Origin: Erythrobacter mangrovi
GTDB taxonomy: Bacteria > Pseudomonadota > Alphaproteobacteria > Sphingomonadales > Sphingomonadaceae
DNA length: 64,000 bases
Assembly: GCF_013260645.1 (NCBI RefSeq)
Contig: NZ_CP053921.1
Span: forward strand, 930,001 to 994,000
Reading direction: 5' to 3'
How positions within the stretch are numbered: the stretch's first letter is position 1; every line of letters starts with the position of its first letter. A program made the translations under genes and the position numbers. The notes beneath the pieces are model-generated. The model was not told the DNA's origin and made no database searches. It was given only the letters and a program-made list of their open reading frames with translations. Of the stretch, positions 8,056 to 21,267 are shown piece by piece.

Positions 8056-9294
8056 TTGCTTTACCACGCCTATGAACTGCAGCGCAGCTGGCTCCACTCG
8101 GCCAGCGCTCTTGCCTCGATCGGGGCTGAGATGCTGTCCAACCCGGCCCATCCGGTCAATTTCATGACACCAGCCGGATCGAGAGGCCTGGGCACGATAG
8201 CTTCCAGCGCGCTCGAAGTCTTCGCGCATGCCTCGGCAAGCTACGGAAAGCCGGCCTGGAATATCGAGAGCGTGTCTGTCGACGGGCAGGTTGACCCGGT
8301 GATCGAAGCCATCGAAGTGAACCGCCCATTTGGCGGTCTCAAGCGGTTCCAGCGCGCTGGGCTGGCAGAGGACGCCCCCAGCTTGCTGATCGTGGCACCG
8401 ATGAGCGGGCACTATGCCACGCTGCTGCGCGGTACGGTTGAGCGAATGCTCCAGAATTACCGGGTTTACGTCACCGATTGGGCCGATGCCCGCACCGTCC
8501 CCCTGTCGGATGGGCGTTTCGACCTCGACGACTACATGGATTACGTCATCGCGTTCCTCGAACACATCGGACCGGGGGCCAATGTGATGGCGGTGTGCCA
8601 GCCATCGGTCCCGGTGTTCGCGGCAACGGCGATCATGAATCGCGATAGCCATCCCTGTACGCCCAAGACGCTGACCATGATGGGCGGCCCGATCGACACG
8701 CGTTGTTCGCCGACCAGCGTTAACGACCTCGCCATGGAGCGGCCGATCGAATGGTTCCGCCATACGGTCATCGCGACCGTGCCGATGCAGTACCGCGGTG
8801 CCGGGCGAAGGGTTTACCCGGGCTTCATGCAGCTGGCCGGGTTCATGAGCATGAACCTCGGCAATCACATGATGAGCCACTACGAGATGTTCAAACACCT
8901 CACCGTGGGCGACGACGAAAGCGCGCAGGCGACCAAGGATTTCTACGACGAATACCGCAGCGTCTGCGACATGACAGCGGAATTCTATCTGCAGACGGTC
9001 GAGGAAGTGTTCCAGACACACGCCTTGCCCAACGGCACCTTCGTCCATCGCGGCAAGCGCATCGACCTGGGCGACATCACGCAGACCGCCCTGTTGGCGA
9101 TCGAGGGTGAGCGCGACGACATCTCCGGACTGGGCCAGACCAAGGCCGCGCTCGACCTGACACCGCACCTCGCGGCAAACAAGAAGCGCTACTACATGGC
9201 GGAAGGGGCCGGGCACTACGGCATATTCAACGGCAGCAGGTGGCGCGAAAAGATCGCCCCGGTAGTCGAGGACTTCATCGCCAGGCATGGCTAA
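8056..9294 (+). CDS. phaZ: Intracellular polyhydroxyalkanoate depolymerase
   Basis: A 412-residue intracellular depolymerase that mobilises stored poly(3-hydroxybutyrate). The N-terminus MLYHAYELQRSW is typical of the family, and the lipase-box equivalent is VCQPS with the nucleophilic cysteine C181. The GAGHYGIFNGSRWR segment near the C-terminus carries the catalytic histidine region. There is no signal peptide, which fits granule degradation in the cytoplasm. The start is a TTG at 8056 preceded by AGGGGA; no in-frame ATG would keep the conserved N-terminus. An operator-like palindrome lies upstream. phaB is far away at 34129 and no PHA synthase is in this window. Confidence 0.93.
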   Translation: MLYHAYELQRSWLHSASALASIGAEMLSNPAHPVNFMTPAGSRGLGTIASSALEVFAHASASYGKPAWNIESVSVDGQVDPVIEAIEVNRPFGGLKRFQRAGLAEDAPSLLIVAPMSGHYATLLRGTVERMLQNYRVYVTDWADARTVPLSDGRFDLDDYMDYVIAFLEHIGPGANVMAVCQPSVPVFAATAIMNRDSHPCTPKTLTMMGGPIDTRCSPTSVNDLAMERPIEWFRHTVIATVPMQYRGAGRRVYPGFMQLAGFMSMNLGNHMMSHYEMFKHLTVGDDESAQATKDFYDEYRSVCDMTAEFYLQTVEEVFQTHALPNGTFVHRGKRIDLGDITQTALLAIEGERDDISGLGQTKAALDLTPHLAANKKRYYMAEGAGHYGIFNGSRWREKIAPVVEDFIARHG

Positions 9295-9333
9295 GGGACG
9301 CGCGCTCTATGCGGGCGCCGTGAACAGCCGGGC

Positions 9334-9915
9334 CTAGGGCCTCAAATCGGGGTCGATTTCGTCGCCATCCTCGAGCTGGACGCCAAAGCTGTTCAGCAGC
9401 ATCGAAACCTGAGTGTACTGGCCGACGGTGAACACGATGTCCATGCGGCCCTTGTCGCCCAGCTCGGCCAGCGCCGCCCAGGTGGCATCGGAGACGAAGT
9501 GGTCGGCAACCAGCTCGTCCGCTGCACGCAGCATGGCCGCCTCGATCGGGGTCCAGCCGGGTGCGCCGGGGCCTGCCTTGATCCGCTCGACCTCCTCAGC
9601 GGTTAGCCCGCAATCGAGCCCGATCCGCCGGTGCTGGGCGAATTCATAGCCGGAACGGCACAGCCACCCGGTGCGCAGGATCACGATCTCGCGCTCGCGC
9701 GGCGGCAACGCGTTGCGCCGCGACAGGATGTAATTGCCCCAGGCGAGGAAACCGGTCAGCGCCTTGGGTGCGCGGGCGAGCGTGCGGAAGATATTGAGCA
9801 CCCTGCCGCCCCCGACCTTGTTGGCGGGATCGGCGAAGGGCGCGAGGACAGCCGCCTGCTCCTCGTCGAGCCGATCCATTTCGAGCGGCTCGATACGAGG
9901 AGCAGGCAAGCGCAT
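9334..9915 (-). CDS. Carboxymuconolactone decarboxylase family (AhpD-like) protein
   Basis: A 193-residue all-helical protein of the CMD/AhpD-like family, with FLAWGNYILS and the PPREREIVILRTGWLCRSGYEFAQHRRIG region characteristic of the larger uncharacterised CMD proteins. Only one cysteine sits in the usual redox position (LCRSGYE rather than CxxC), so AhpD-type disulfide chemistry is unlikely. ATG 9915 overlaps the stop of the thiolase gene (TGATG), making it the third gene of the minus-strand MaoC-thiolase-CMD unit. In similar settings such proteins accompany acyl-CoA or steroid/aromatic degradation genes, but their reaction is unproven. Confidence 0.85.
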   Translation of the reverse strand: MRLPAPRIEPLEMDRLDEEQAAVLAPFADPANKVGGGRVLNIFRTLARAPKALTGFLAWGNYILSRRNALPPREREIVILRTGWLCRSGYEFAQHRRIGLDCGLTAEEVERIKAGPGAPGWTPIEAAMLRAADELVADHFVSDATWAALAELGDKGRMDIVFTVGQYTQVSMLLNSFGVQLEDGDEIDPDLRP

Positions 9916-11096
9916 CAGAAGATCTCGAACAGGCCTGCTGCGCCCTGGCCGCCACCGATGCACATGGTGACGACAGCGTATTTCACGCCGCGACGCTTGC
10001 CTTCGATCAGCGCGTGGCCGGTGCAGCGCGCGCCGGTCATGCCGAACGGGTGGCCGATCGAGATCGAACCGCCGTTGACGTTGAGCAGTTCGTCAGGGAT
10101 GCCCAGCTTGTCGCGGCAGTAGAGCACCTGCACCGCGAAGGCTTCGTTCAGCTCCCACAGGCCGATGTCATCCATCTTGAGGTTGAAGCGCTCGAGCAGC
10201 TTGGGAATGGCATAGACCGGGCCGATGCCCATTTCGTCGGGCTCGGTGCCGGCGACCGCCATGCCGACATAGCGACCGAGCGGGTTGAGGCCGCGCTTCT
10301 CAGCCACCTTGGCTTCCATCACCACGCAGGACGACGACCCGTCGGACAGCTGGCTGGCATTGCCCGCCGTGATGCAGTGACCCTCGCCCATTACCGGCTT
10401 CAGCGAAGCAAGGCCTTCAAGCGTTGTGTCGGGGCGATTGCAATCGTCGCGGTCGGCGGTGACTTCCTGGAAGGTGACTTCCTTGGTCTCCTTGTTCATC
10501 ACGGCCATGGTTGCGGTGCAGGGGACGATCTCGTCATCGAACTTTCCCGCTGCCTGCGCAGCGGCGGTGCGCTGCTGCGACTGGAGCGAATACTCGTCCT
10601 GATACTCGCGGCTGATGTTGTAGCGCTTGGCCACCACTTCGGCGGTGCCGATCATCGGCATGTAGATATGCGGGTGCATTTCCAGCAGTTCGCGGTCGGG
10701 CTCGACGAACAGCTTGCCGCTGCCACTCACCTTCGAAATGCTTTCAAGGCCACCGGCGACGCAGATGTCCATGTTGTCTACCAGCACCTGCTTGGCGGCA
10801 GTGGCGATGGTCATCAGGCCCGATGAGCACTGGCGATCGATGGTCATGGCAGGAACCGATACCGGCAGGCCCGCACGAAGCGCCGCAAGGCGCGCGACGT
10901 TGCCGCCGGTCGAACCCTGCTGGGCCGCGCAACCCATGATCACGTCGTCGACCTCGGCCCCTTCGAGTCCCGCGCGCTCGACGGCGGCCTTGATCGACCA
11001 GGCGCCGAGGGTCGCGCCGGTGGTGTTGTTGAATGCGCCGCGCGCCGCCTTGGTCAGCGGGGTACGGGCGGTGGAGACGATGACTGCGTCACGCAT
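9915..11096 (-). CDS. Thiolase (acetyl-CoA C-acetyltransferase family)
   Basis: A 393-residue thiolase with nucleophile C90 in IDRQCSSGL, catalytic H349 in GHPFGMTG and the second cysteine C379 in CIGGGQG. The NEAFAVQV motif is also intact. It resembles the acetyl-CoA acetyltransferases annotated for beta-oxidation rather than strictly PhaA. It is the middle gene of a three-gene minus-strand unit: MaoC dehydratase upstream with a 56-bp gap, and a CMD-family gene overlapping its stop codon. The arrangement mirrors the first thiolase/dehydratase pair at 15-2101. The preferred substrate cannot be deduced by eye. Confidence 0.94.
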   Translation of the reverse strand: MRDAVIVSTARTPLTKAARGAFNNTTGATLGAWSIKAAVERAGLEGAEVDDVIMGCAAQQGSTGGNVARLAALRAGLPVSVPAMTIDRQCSSGLMTIATAAKQVLVDNMDICVAGGLESISKVSGSGKLFVEPDRELLEMHPHIYMPMIGTAEVVAKRYNISREYQDEYSLQSQQRTAAAQAAGKFDDEIVPCTATMAVMNKETKEVTFQEVTADRDDCNRPDTTLEGLASLKPVMGEGHCITAGNASQLSDGSSSCVVMEAKVAEKRGLNPLGRYVGMAVAGTEPDEMGIGPVYAIPKLLERFNLKMDDIGLWELNEAFAVQVLYCRDKLGIPDELLNVNGGSISIGHPFGMTGARCTGHALIEGKRRGVKYAVVTMCIGGGQGAAGLFEIF

Positions 11097-11152
11097 GGGT
11101 AGTTCCTTGGCTTGCTAAAGGTGTCCGAATCCTCTTGGGGAGGAGGGGGAAA

Positions 11153-11602
11153 TCAGACGAAGAGCTGGGTGATCCATTCGCAGATCAGCGCGGGCTTTTC
11201 CTCGCCCTCGATCTCGATGGTGATTTCGGAGGTCTGCTGCCACTGGCCGGGGCGCTTCTCAACCATTTCCAGCAGTTTCCAGTGGCCGCGAATGCGCTTG
11301 CCCGAGCGTACGGGCGAAATGAAACGCGTCTTGTTGCCACCGTAATTGACGCCCATCTTCACCCCGTCGATCTTCGGGGTGTCCGAATTGGCGCCGAGAT
11401 AGGGGATCATCGAGAGCGTCAGGAAGCCATGCGCGATGGTACCGCCGAACGGCGTCATCTTGGCCATTTCTTCGTTGATATGAATGAACTGATGATCGCC
11501 CGTCGCATCGGCGAACTGGTTGATGCGTTCCTGGCTCATCTCGGCCCATTCGCTGGTGCCGATGTGCTGCCCGACCATGCCGGCTACTTCCTGCGGGGTC
11601 AT
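11153..11602 (-). CDS. MaoC-like enoyl-CoA hydratase/dehydratase
   Basis: A 149-residue single-HotDog (R)-specific hydratase of the MaoC family. The hydratase 2 motif is present as FADATGDHQFIHI, giving catalytic D36 and H41, followed by the FGGTIAHGFLTLS substrate-binding segment. ATG 11602 was chosen because GAGAAGGAGAGGCGC lies directly in front of it; an upstream in-frame extension has no ribosome-binding site. As first gene of the MaoC-thiolase-CMD unit it probably hydrates trans-2-enoyl-CoA, which could supply PHA precursors or beta-oxidation; both are plausible. Confidence 0.92.
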   Translation of the reverse strand: MTPQEVAGMVGQHIGTSEWAEMSQERINQFADATGDHQFIHINEEMAKMTPFGGTIAHGFLTLSMIPYLGANSDTPKIDGVKMGVNYGGNKTRFISPVRSGKRIRGHWKLLEMVEKRPGQWQQTSEITIEIEGEEKPALICEWITQLFV

Positions 11603-11711
11603 GCGCCTCTCCTTCTCTCGAAAAACTGCAGTTTTGCGCGACTCCGGCCGCGCTGGCGGTGCGGAGTCATGGCGCAAGCAGAGAGGGTGCGCAACCGCGC
11701 GAATTGTGCCG

Positions 11712-12496
11712 TTACGGCATGGCGGGCTTGGCCCCGGACGCTTCGCGCCGGGCATCGCGCGCCGCCTTGCGCTCCGCTTTGCGAACCAGCGACTCACGCC
11801 GCCGACAATAGGTCGAGAGCGCAATCTGCATGCCGATCAGCATCAGCACGAAGGGCTGGTAGGCGATCCCCTGGAATGTCGCCCCCACCAGATAGATGAT
11901 CTGTGCGAACTGCAGCGCGCTGGCCAGCGGCCCCTGCCACTGTTCATCGCGCCTTACACGGCCGGCCCAGCGCTTGCGGATGCTTTCCATGTGCAGGACG
12001 CCGAGAACGTGCAGCGCCAGCCACAAGATCAGGCCGATCCAGCCCTGTTCGCCGAGCATCTCGAAATAGGAAGAGTGATAGGCCCCGCAGTCAGCACCAT
12101 CACCAGCGCTGCCACCTCTATGCGCAGGCGGGTCGTCAGGGTGAAAGGCAGGAAGATCGCGAAGACCAGTGCCTTCCACACCCACTCCCACTTGTCCGCG
12201 GCGTTCTCAGGGAAGTCGACCCACTGCAAGGTCATGAAACACCAGCCCAGCAAGGCAAGCATAATGCCCTGGCGCAGGGTGAACTTGGTGTTCGCCTTGG
12301 TGTCGCCGATCGCCCAGCCGGCAAAGGCCAGCAGGAAGGCGATCAAGGAAATCGGCAACATCGGGGTCAGCGCCCAGCCGATCCTCTGTGGTGCCAGGAT
12401 ATCGATGTAGAGATAGGCCAGCACCCAGATGAAGGGACGCCGCAGGCCGAGCGCAAACATGCCCATGACGGTGGAAAATAGTGCAAAGTCAAGCAT
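11712..12496 (-). pseudogene. Exosortase-A-associated O-antigen/O-glycosylation ligase, internally deleted
   Basis: Two pieces of one membrane protein lie in different frames. The N-terminal piece (12496 down to about 12090) begins MLDFALFS and contains ALGLRRPFIWVLAYLYIDILAPQ, typical of the DUF5935 head of exosortase-A-associated O-glycosylation ligases. The C-terminal piece (about 12110 down to 11712) contains YHSSYFEMLGEQGWIGLILW, the conserved tail of Wzy/O-antigen ligases. Together they give about 260 residues, whereas the family is about 430, so roughly 500 bp of the core is missing and the frame shifts at the junction near 12085-12100. I judge it non-functional. It is divergent from a broken glycosyltransferase of the same system. 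Confidence 0.8.
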
Positions 12497-12698
12497 CGGC
12501 CGCACCCTTGCCATTGCGTCGCGCGCGTCGGGTCGCGCGTCGGCTGGCCTTGGGTTCGGCCTGCTCATCCGCAGCAAGTGGGTCCTCGTGATCGAGATCG
12601 GGCCGCACGAGTATGCGCAGCAGGGCGATCACGATCAGCACATGGGTCAGCGCGAGGGCGAATAGTCGATCAAGCGGGCGGTCTTCCTCGCACGGGCC
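12489..12698 (-). pseudogene. 3' remnant of a membrane protein gene upstream of the ligase
   Basis: An open frame with no plausible start reads RPLDRLFALALTHVLIVIALLRILVRPDL and then a very basic RRATRRARR tail. Its TGA overlaps the ATG of the ligase pseudogene (ATGCTTGA at 12496-12489), the coupling expected of a real upstream gene. Only about 69 codons are open before a TAG at 12699-12701. It could be the C-terminal end of a lost polysaccharide-export or flippase-type protein; the family is not identifiable. Confidence 0.4.
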
Positions 12699-12753
12699 CT
12701 ATCCTATTGTAGTTGACGCGGCGTTAAGCCTGTTGTGACACTGGGCCAAGCCG

Positions 12754-13988
12754 ATGACCCGCGTCCTCCATATCCTCGACCACTCGCTCCCGCCCCATTC
12801 GGGATACACCTTCCGCACGCGCGCCATCATGAAGAGCTTGCAGGCGAAAGGGATCGAGGTGTGCGGCATCACCGGTGCGCGCCATGTCGCCGCAGGCCCA
12901 TCAATCGAAGATGTGGAAGGCCTGACCTGCCACCGTGTGCCCGGAATGCCATCGGGTCCGCCGGGCCTGCGCGAGTGGCGCGAAATCGAACGCCTGCGCG
13001 CGGGGATCGAACGGGTCGCGGAGGCATGGAAGCCCGAGGTTCTGCACGGACATTCGCCGGCCCTGTGCGGGATGGCCGGCTTGCGCGCTGCACGACGGCT
13101 TGGCCTGCCCTTCGTCTATGAAATCCGCGCATTCTAGGAAGATGCGGCGGTCGGCAACGGCACGGGAACCGAGGGCTCGATCAAATACCGCCTCACCCGC
13201 GCACTGGAGAACCGCGTTGTCGCGGGCGCGGATGCCGTGCTCACGATCTGCAACGGCTTGCGCGAAGATTTGATCGCGCGTGGCCACGACGCCACCAAGA
13301 TCACACTCTCGCCCAATGGCGTCGACCTGACCCTATTCGGCGCCCCCCACCTCGGGACGACGCGCTGGCGGCAAAGATCGGCCTTGGCAGCCATGGGGGT
13401 CCGGTGATCGGTTTCATCGGGAGCTTCTACGATTACGAAGGCCTTGACGATCTCATCGCTGCCTTGCCCCTGCTGCGCCAGCGCCACCCAGAGACGCAGC
13501 TGCTGCTGGTCGGTGGCGGGCCGATAGAGGACGCACTCCGTGTACAGGCCGCGGCATCGTCGGCCAAGGAAGCGATAGTCTTCACAGGGCGCGTCCCGCA
13601 CAGTGAGGTCGAGCGGTATTATTCGCTGATCGACGTGCTCGCCTACCCGCGCAAGAAGTCGCGGTTGACCGACCTCGTGACGCCACTCAAGCCATTGGAA
13701 GTCATGGCCGAACGCAGGATCGTTGCCGCCAGCGACGTTGGCGGGCGTCGCGAGCTGATCAAGGATGGCGTTACCGGCCTGCTGTTCCCACCAGATGACC
13801 CTGCCGCAATGGCCAGGGCCCTGGCGGATTTCATCGATGCACGCGAGGATTGGGCCGCCATGCGTGAGCGCGGCCACGCGCATGTTGCAGAAAATCACGA
13901 CTTGGGCCGGAATGTAGATCGTTATCTCAGTCTTTACCCAGAACTGCTAATACACCGGCCAAATGGGCGGCCTCGCACCGCCGCCTGA
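12754..13988 (+). pseudogene. Exosortase-A-associated glycosyltransferase family 4, broken by stop and frameshift
   Basis: The first frame (12754-13137) encodes the N-terminal half of a GT-B glycosyltransferase (HILDHSLPPHSGYTFRTRAI, then VLHGHSPALCG). It ends at TAG 13135-13137 in EIRAF-stop-EDAAVG, where family members have a tryptophan. The same frame continues as NGTGTEGSIKYRLTRALE to about 13340, then a one-base loss at or near the six-C run at 13343-13348 moves the coding to another frame. That frame resumes as DDALAAKIGLG and VIGFIGSFYDYEGLDDLI and ends at 13988, including the donor-site region LKPLEVMAER. The style matches exosortase-A/PEP-CTERM-associated glycosyltransferases. Two independent lesions make it a pseudogene. 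Confidence 0.88.
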
Positions 13989-14010
13989 CACGACCGAGAT
14001 CGAACGCACT

Positions 14011-14940
14011 ATGACGAGCGCCGCGCGCAAACAGCCTGTCAGCAGCCACCCGGCGTTCCGCTGGGCCGTAGGCGCGTGGTTTGCCGCATTGCTCGGCGGT
14101 GGGCTCTTCGTGATGCCCGATGCGGTTCACGCGAGCCTGGGCCAGTCAATCGGCATCGACGCGCTGATTCCTGCGGGAATCCCCGCGAGATTGGTCATTT
14201 CAGGCATCGGCGCGCTTCTGGGCCTGCTGCTCGGCCTCGCCATAGCCATGCGCGCCGCCGCGCTGGGCAAGGCAGCGACTGCCGATTGCGACGAGGAAGT
14301 AGAGACGGATGCAAACGTCTGGCTGGACGACGAGTCTCTCTTCGACGAGGCCGATAGCGTCGAGGATACGGAAGGCGACCCACGCCGCCCGTTCAATCCG
14401 CGCGAATATCTTGCCGATGAAGGCATCGAGAGCTGGGAGCCGGAGAATGACTTCGAGCCACCCGACGATAGCGCGCCGACCATAGACGAAACTGAGGATC
14501 AGGCAGGGCCGGCCGAGGATTTCCCAGACCAACTCGTCGAACCGCTCGTAGAGGCCGCAGAAGCTGGCGAGGCCGAACTCCTGATCGAGACGGCAGACGA
14601 GGAAGAATGGCTTCCTGAAGTGGGGGAGATGGGAGAAGCCGACCTCCAGTTCCATCACCCCGTCACTGCGGCAGTTGCTCCAAACGAGGAAGCAGAAGCT
14701 TTCGGCGACCTATCGCTGGCAGAGCTTACGGCGCGATTGGGGCGCGCAATCGAAGCCCGACGTGCCGCCGAAGTGGTCGGCGCCGCCGACGACGATGTCG
14801 ATCCAGTTATTGCCTTCCTGCGCCGCGAGGCCGACCGCGCCAGCCCGGTCCGCGAAGGCACACCCGCCTCTGGAGAAGATTCGCAGGCGGTCCTCCGCGG
14901 AGCACTCGACCGCCTCTCCAGGGTCAGCAATCCGCGCTGA
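14011..14940 (+). CDS. Acidic membrane-anchored hypothetical protein
   Basis: A 309-residue protein I do not recognise. Two hydrophobic segments lie near residues 24-40 (AVGAWFAALLGGGLFVM) and 55-80 (ISGIGALLGLLLGLAIAMRAAAL), followed by about 200 residues very rich in D and E and a C-terminal part with LSLAELTARLGRAIEARR and VIAFLRREADRAS. The topology suggests a membrane anchor with a large acidic cytoplasmic tail. ATG 14011 is chosen; an upstream ATG at 13963 would overlap the glycosyltransferase pseudogene. It may be a conserved sphingomonad protein, but I know no function. The gltB promoter region follows. Confidence 0.7.
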   Translation: MTSAARKQPVSSHPAFRWAVGAWFAALLGGGLFVMPDAVHASLGQSIGIDALIPAGIPARLVISGIGALLGLLLGLAIAMRAAALGKAATADCDEEVETDANVWLDDESLFDEADSVEDTEGDPRRPFNPREYLADEGIESWEPENDFEPPDDSAPTIDETEDQAGPAEDFPDQLVEPLVEAAEAGEAELLIETADEEEWLPEVGEMGEADLQFHHPVTAAVAPNEEAEAFGDLSLAELTARLGRAIEARRAAEVVGAADDDVDPVIAFLRREADRASPVREGTPASGEDSQAVLRGALDRLSRVSNPR

Positions 14941-14954
14941 ATCCGCGCGCGGAT
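14941..14954. repeat. Perfect 14-bp palindrome after the acidic protein gene
   Basis: ATCCGCG-CGCGGAT directly follows the TGA stop codon. It has no loop spacer and no T-run, so it is a poor terminator; it might be a protein-binding site or chance in GC-rich DNA. Confidence 0.3.
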
Positions 14955-15030
14955 ACGAATTCCTCTCATAGGTAAGCCACCGGCCGCGCTGAAAACTTGG
15001 CGCAGCTGAAATTTTGCTACGCCTCTCGCA

Positions 15031-15052
15031 GTTGCAAAATCACAATTGCAAC
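15031..15052. promoter_or_regulatory. Inverted repeat in the gltB upstream region
   Basis: GTTGCAA-N8-TTGCAAC lies about 117 bp before the gltB start within an unusually AT-rich patch. A 22-bp dyad of this size fits a dimeric regulator binding site. No known nitrogen-regulator consensus (NtrC or Lrp) could be confirmed by eye. Confidence 0.4.
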
Positions 15053-15168
15053 GGCATTACGCTCCCTCGCGCAATTTTGCCGGTGCCATCGGATGGCGCC
15101 AAGTTACCTGTCCCCGGCACCTCGCATCGCGAGACGGCACGGCGGGCACGAAGGAGGACGTACCGCTG

Positions 15169-19824
<4,656 letters not shown>

Positions 19825-19829
19825 GGGTC

Positions 19830-21266
19830 ATGGGCAAGGAAACCGGCTTTCTCGAATACGAGCGGCACGACCGCTCCTACCTCGACCCCAAAGAACGGCT
19901 GAACAACTACAAGGAGTTCGTCGTCCCGCTGTCCGAAAGGGAGCTGCGCACGCAGGCGGCGCGCTGCATGAACTGCGGCATTCCCTATTGTCACAACGGT
20001 TGTCCGGTGAACAACATCATCCCGGACTGGAACCACCTCGTCTACGAAGACGACTGGAAGCACGCACTCGAAGTGCTCCATTCGACTAATAATTTCCCGG
20101 AATTCACCGGGCGCATCTGCCCCGCCCCATGCGAGGCGGCCTGCACGCTCAACCTCATCGATTCACCAGTGACGATCAAATCGATCGAATGCGCGATCGT
20201 CGACCGCGGGTGGCAGGAAGGCTGGATCAAGCCGCAGTTGCCCGAAAGGCGTACAGGCAAGTCGGTGGCGGTGATCGGCAGCGGACCGGCGGGTCTGGCC
20301 TGTGCCCAGCAGCTGGCCCGCGCGGGCCATGCGGTGACCGTGTTCGAGAAGGCCGACCGGATTGGCGGCCTGCTGCGCTACGGCATTCCCGACTTCAAGA
20401 TGGAAAAGCACCTGATCAACCGCCGCGCGGTGCAGATGGAGGCCGAAGGCGTCCAGTTCCGCACCAGCAGCGAAGTGGGGGTCGAAGTCAGCTTCCAGGC
20501 GCTACAGGAGAATTTCGACGCGGTCGTGCTGGCCGGCGGCGCGGAGGAAGCACGCATGCTCGACGTGCCGGGTGCAGAGCTGCCCGGCGTGCGGTTGGCG
20601 ATGGAATTCCTCACCCAGCAGAACAAGCGCAATGCCGGCGACGACGAAGTGCGCGCCGCACCGCGCGGTTCGCTGACCGCGACCAGCAAGCATGTGATCG
20701 TGATCGGCGGCGGGGATACCGGCAGTGACTGTGTCGGCACTTCGAACCGCCAGGGCGCGGCCAGCGTCACCCAGCTTGAGATCATGCCCAAGCCGCCGGA
20801 GAAGGAAGACAAGGCGCTTACCTGGCCCGACTGGCCGCTGAAGCTGCGGACCTCGTCCAGCCACGAGGAAGGCGTAGATCGCGACTGGGCCGTTCTCGCC
20901 AAGCGCGTGATCGAGGAGAACGGCGACGTCGCCGGGCTCGAATGTGTCCGCGTCGAGTGGAAAGACGGTCGCATGCAGGAGGTTGCCGGCAGCAAGTTCA
21001 CGCTCAAGGCCGACCTGATCCTGCTCGCCATGGGCTTTACCGGACCCAAGCGGCGCGGGCTGCTCGACCGCGCGGGCGTCGACCTCGACGCGCGCGGCAA
21101 TGTTGCGGCAGACACCGAATGGTATCTCACCAGCGAGGCCAATGTCTTTTCCTGCGGCGACATGCGACGCGGGCAAAGCCTGGTCGTGTGGGCGATCCGC
21201 GAAGGGCGCCAATGCGCCCATGCAGTCGACAAGGCGCTGATGGGCGTGAGCGAGCTGCCGCGCTGA
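19830..21266 (+). CDS. gltD: Glutamate synthase [NADPH] small subunit
   Basis: A 478-residue GOGAT beta subunit that takes electrons from NADPH and passes them to the large subunit. Two N-terminal cysteine clusters for 4Fe-4S centres are visible: C46, C49, C54 and C58 in [15 protein letters not shown], and C97, C101 and C105 in [11 protein letters not shown]. The FAD-binding motif [14 protein letters not shown] starts near residue 147 and the NADPH motif [13 protein letters not shown] near 288. The length is normal. It is translated directly after gltB. Confidence 0.97.
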   Translation: MGKETGFLEYERHDRSYLDPKERLNNYKEFVVPLSERELRTQAARCMNCGIPYCHNGCPVNNIIPDWNHLVYEDDWKHALEVLHSTNNFPEFTGRICPAPCEAACTLNLIDSPVTIKSIECAIVDRGWQEGWIKPQLPERRTGKSVAVIGSGPAGLACAQQLARAGHAVTVFEKADRIGGLLRYGIPDFKMEKHLINRRAVQMEAEGVQFRTSSEVGVEVSFQALQENFDAVVLAGGAEEARMLDVPGAELPGVRLAMEFLTQQNKRNAGDDEVRAAPRGSLTATSKHVIVIGGGDTGSDCVGTSNRQGAASVTQLEIMPKPPEKEDKALTWPDWPLKLRTSSSHEEGVDRDWAVLAKRVIEENGDVAGLECVRVEWKDGRMQEVAGSKFTLKADLILLAMGFTGPKRRGLLDRAGVDLDARGNVAADTEWYLTSEANVFSCGDMRRGQSLVVWAIREGRQCAHAVDKALMGVSELPR

Positions 21267-21267
21267 T

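Noticed and set aside
14997..15022. Possible sigma-54 promoter before gltB (TTGGCGC ... TTGCT)
   Set aside because: The GG-to-GC distance is 15 nt instead of the required 10, so it does not fit the -24/-12 pattern.
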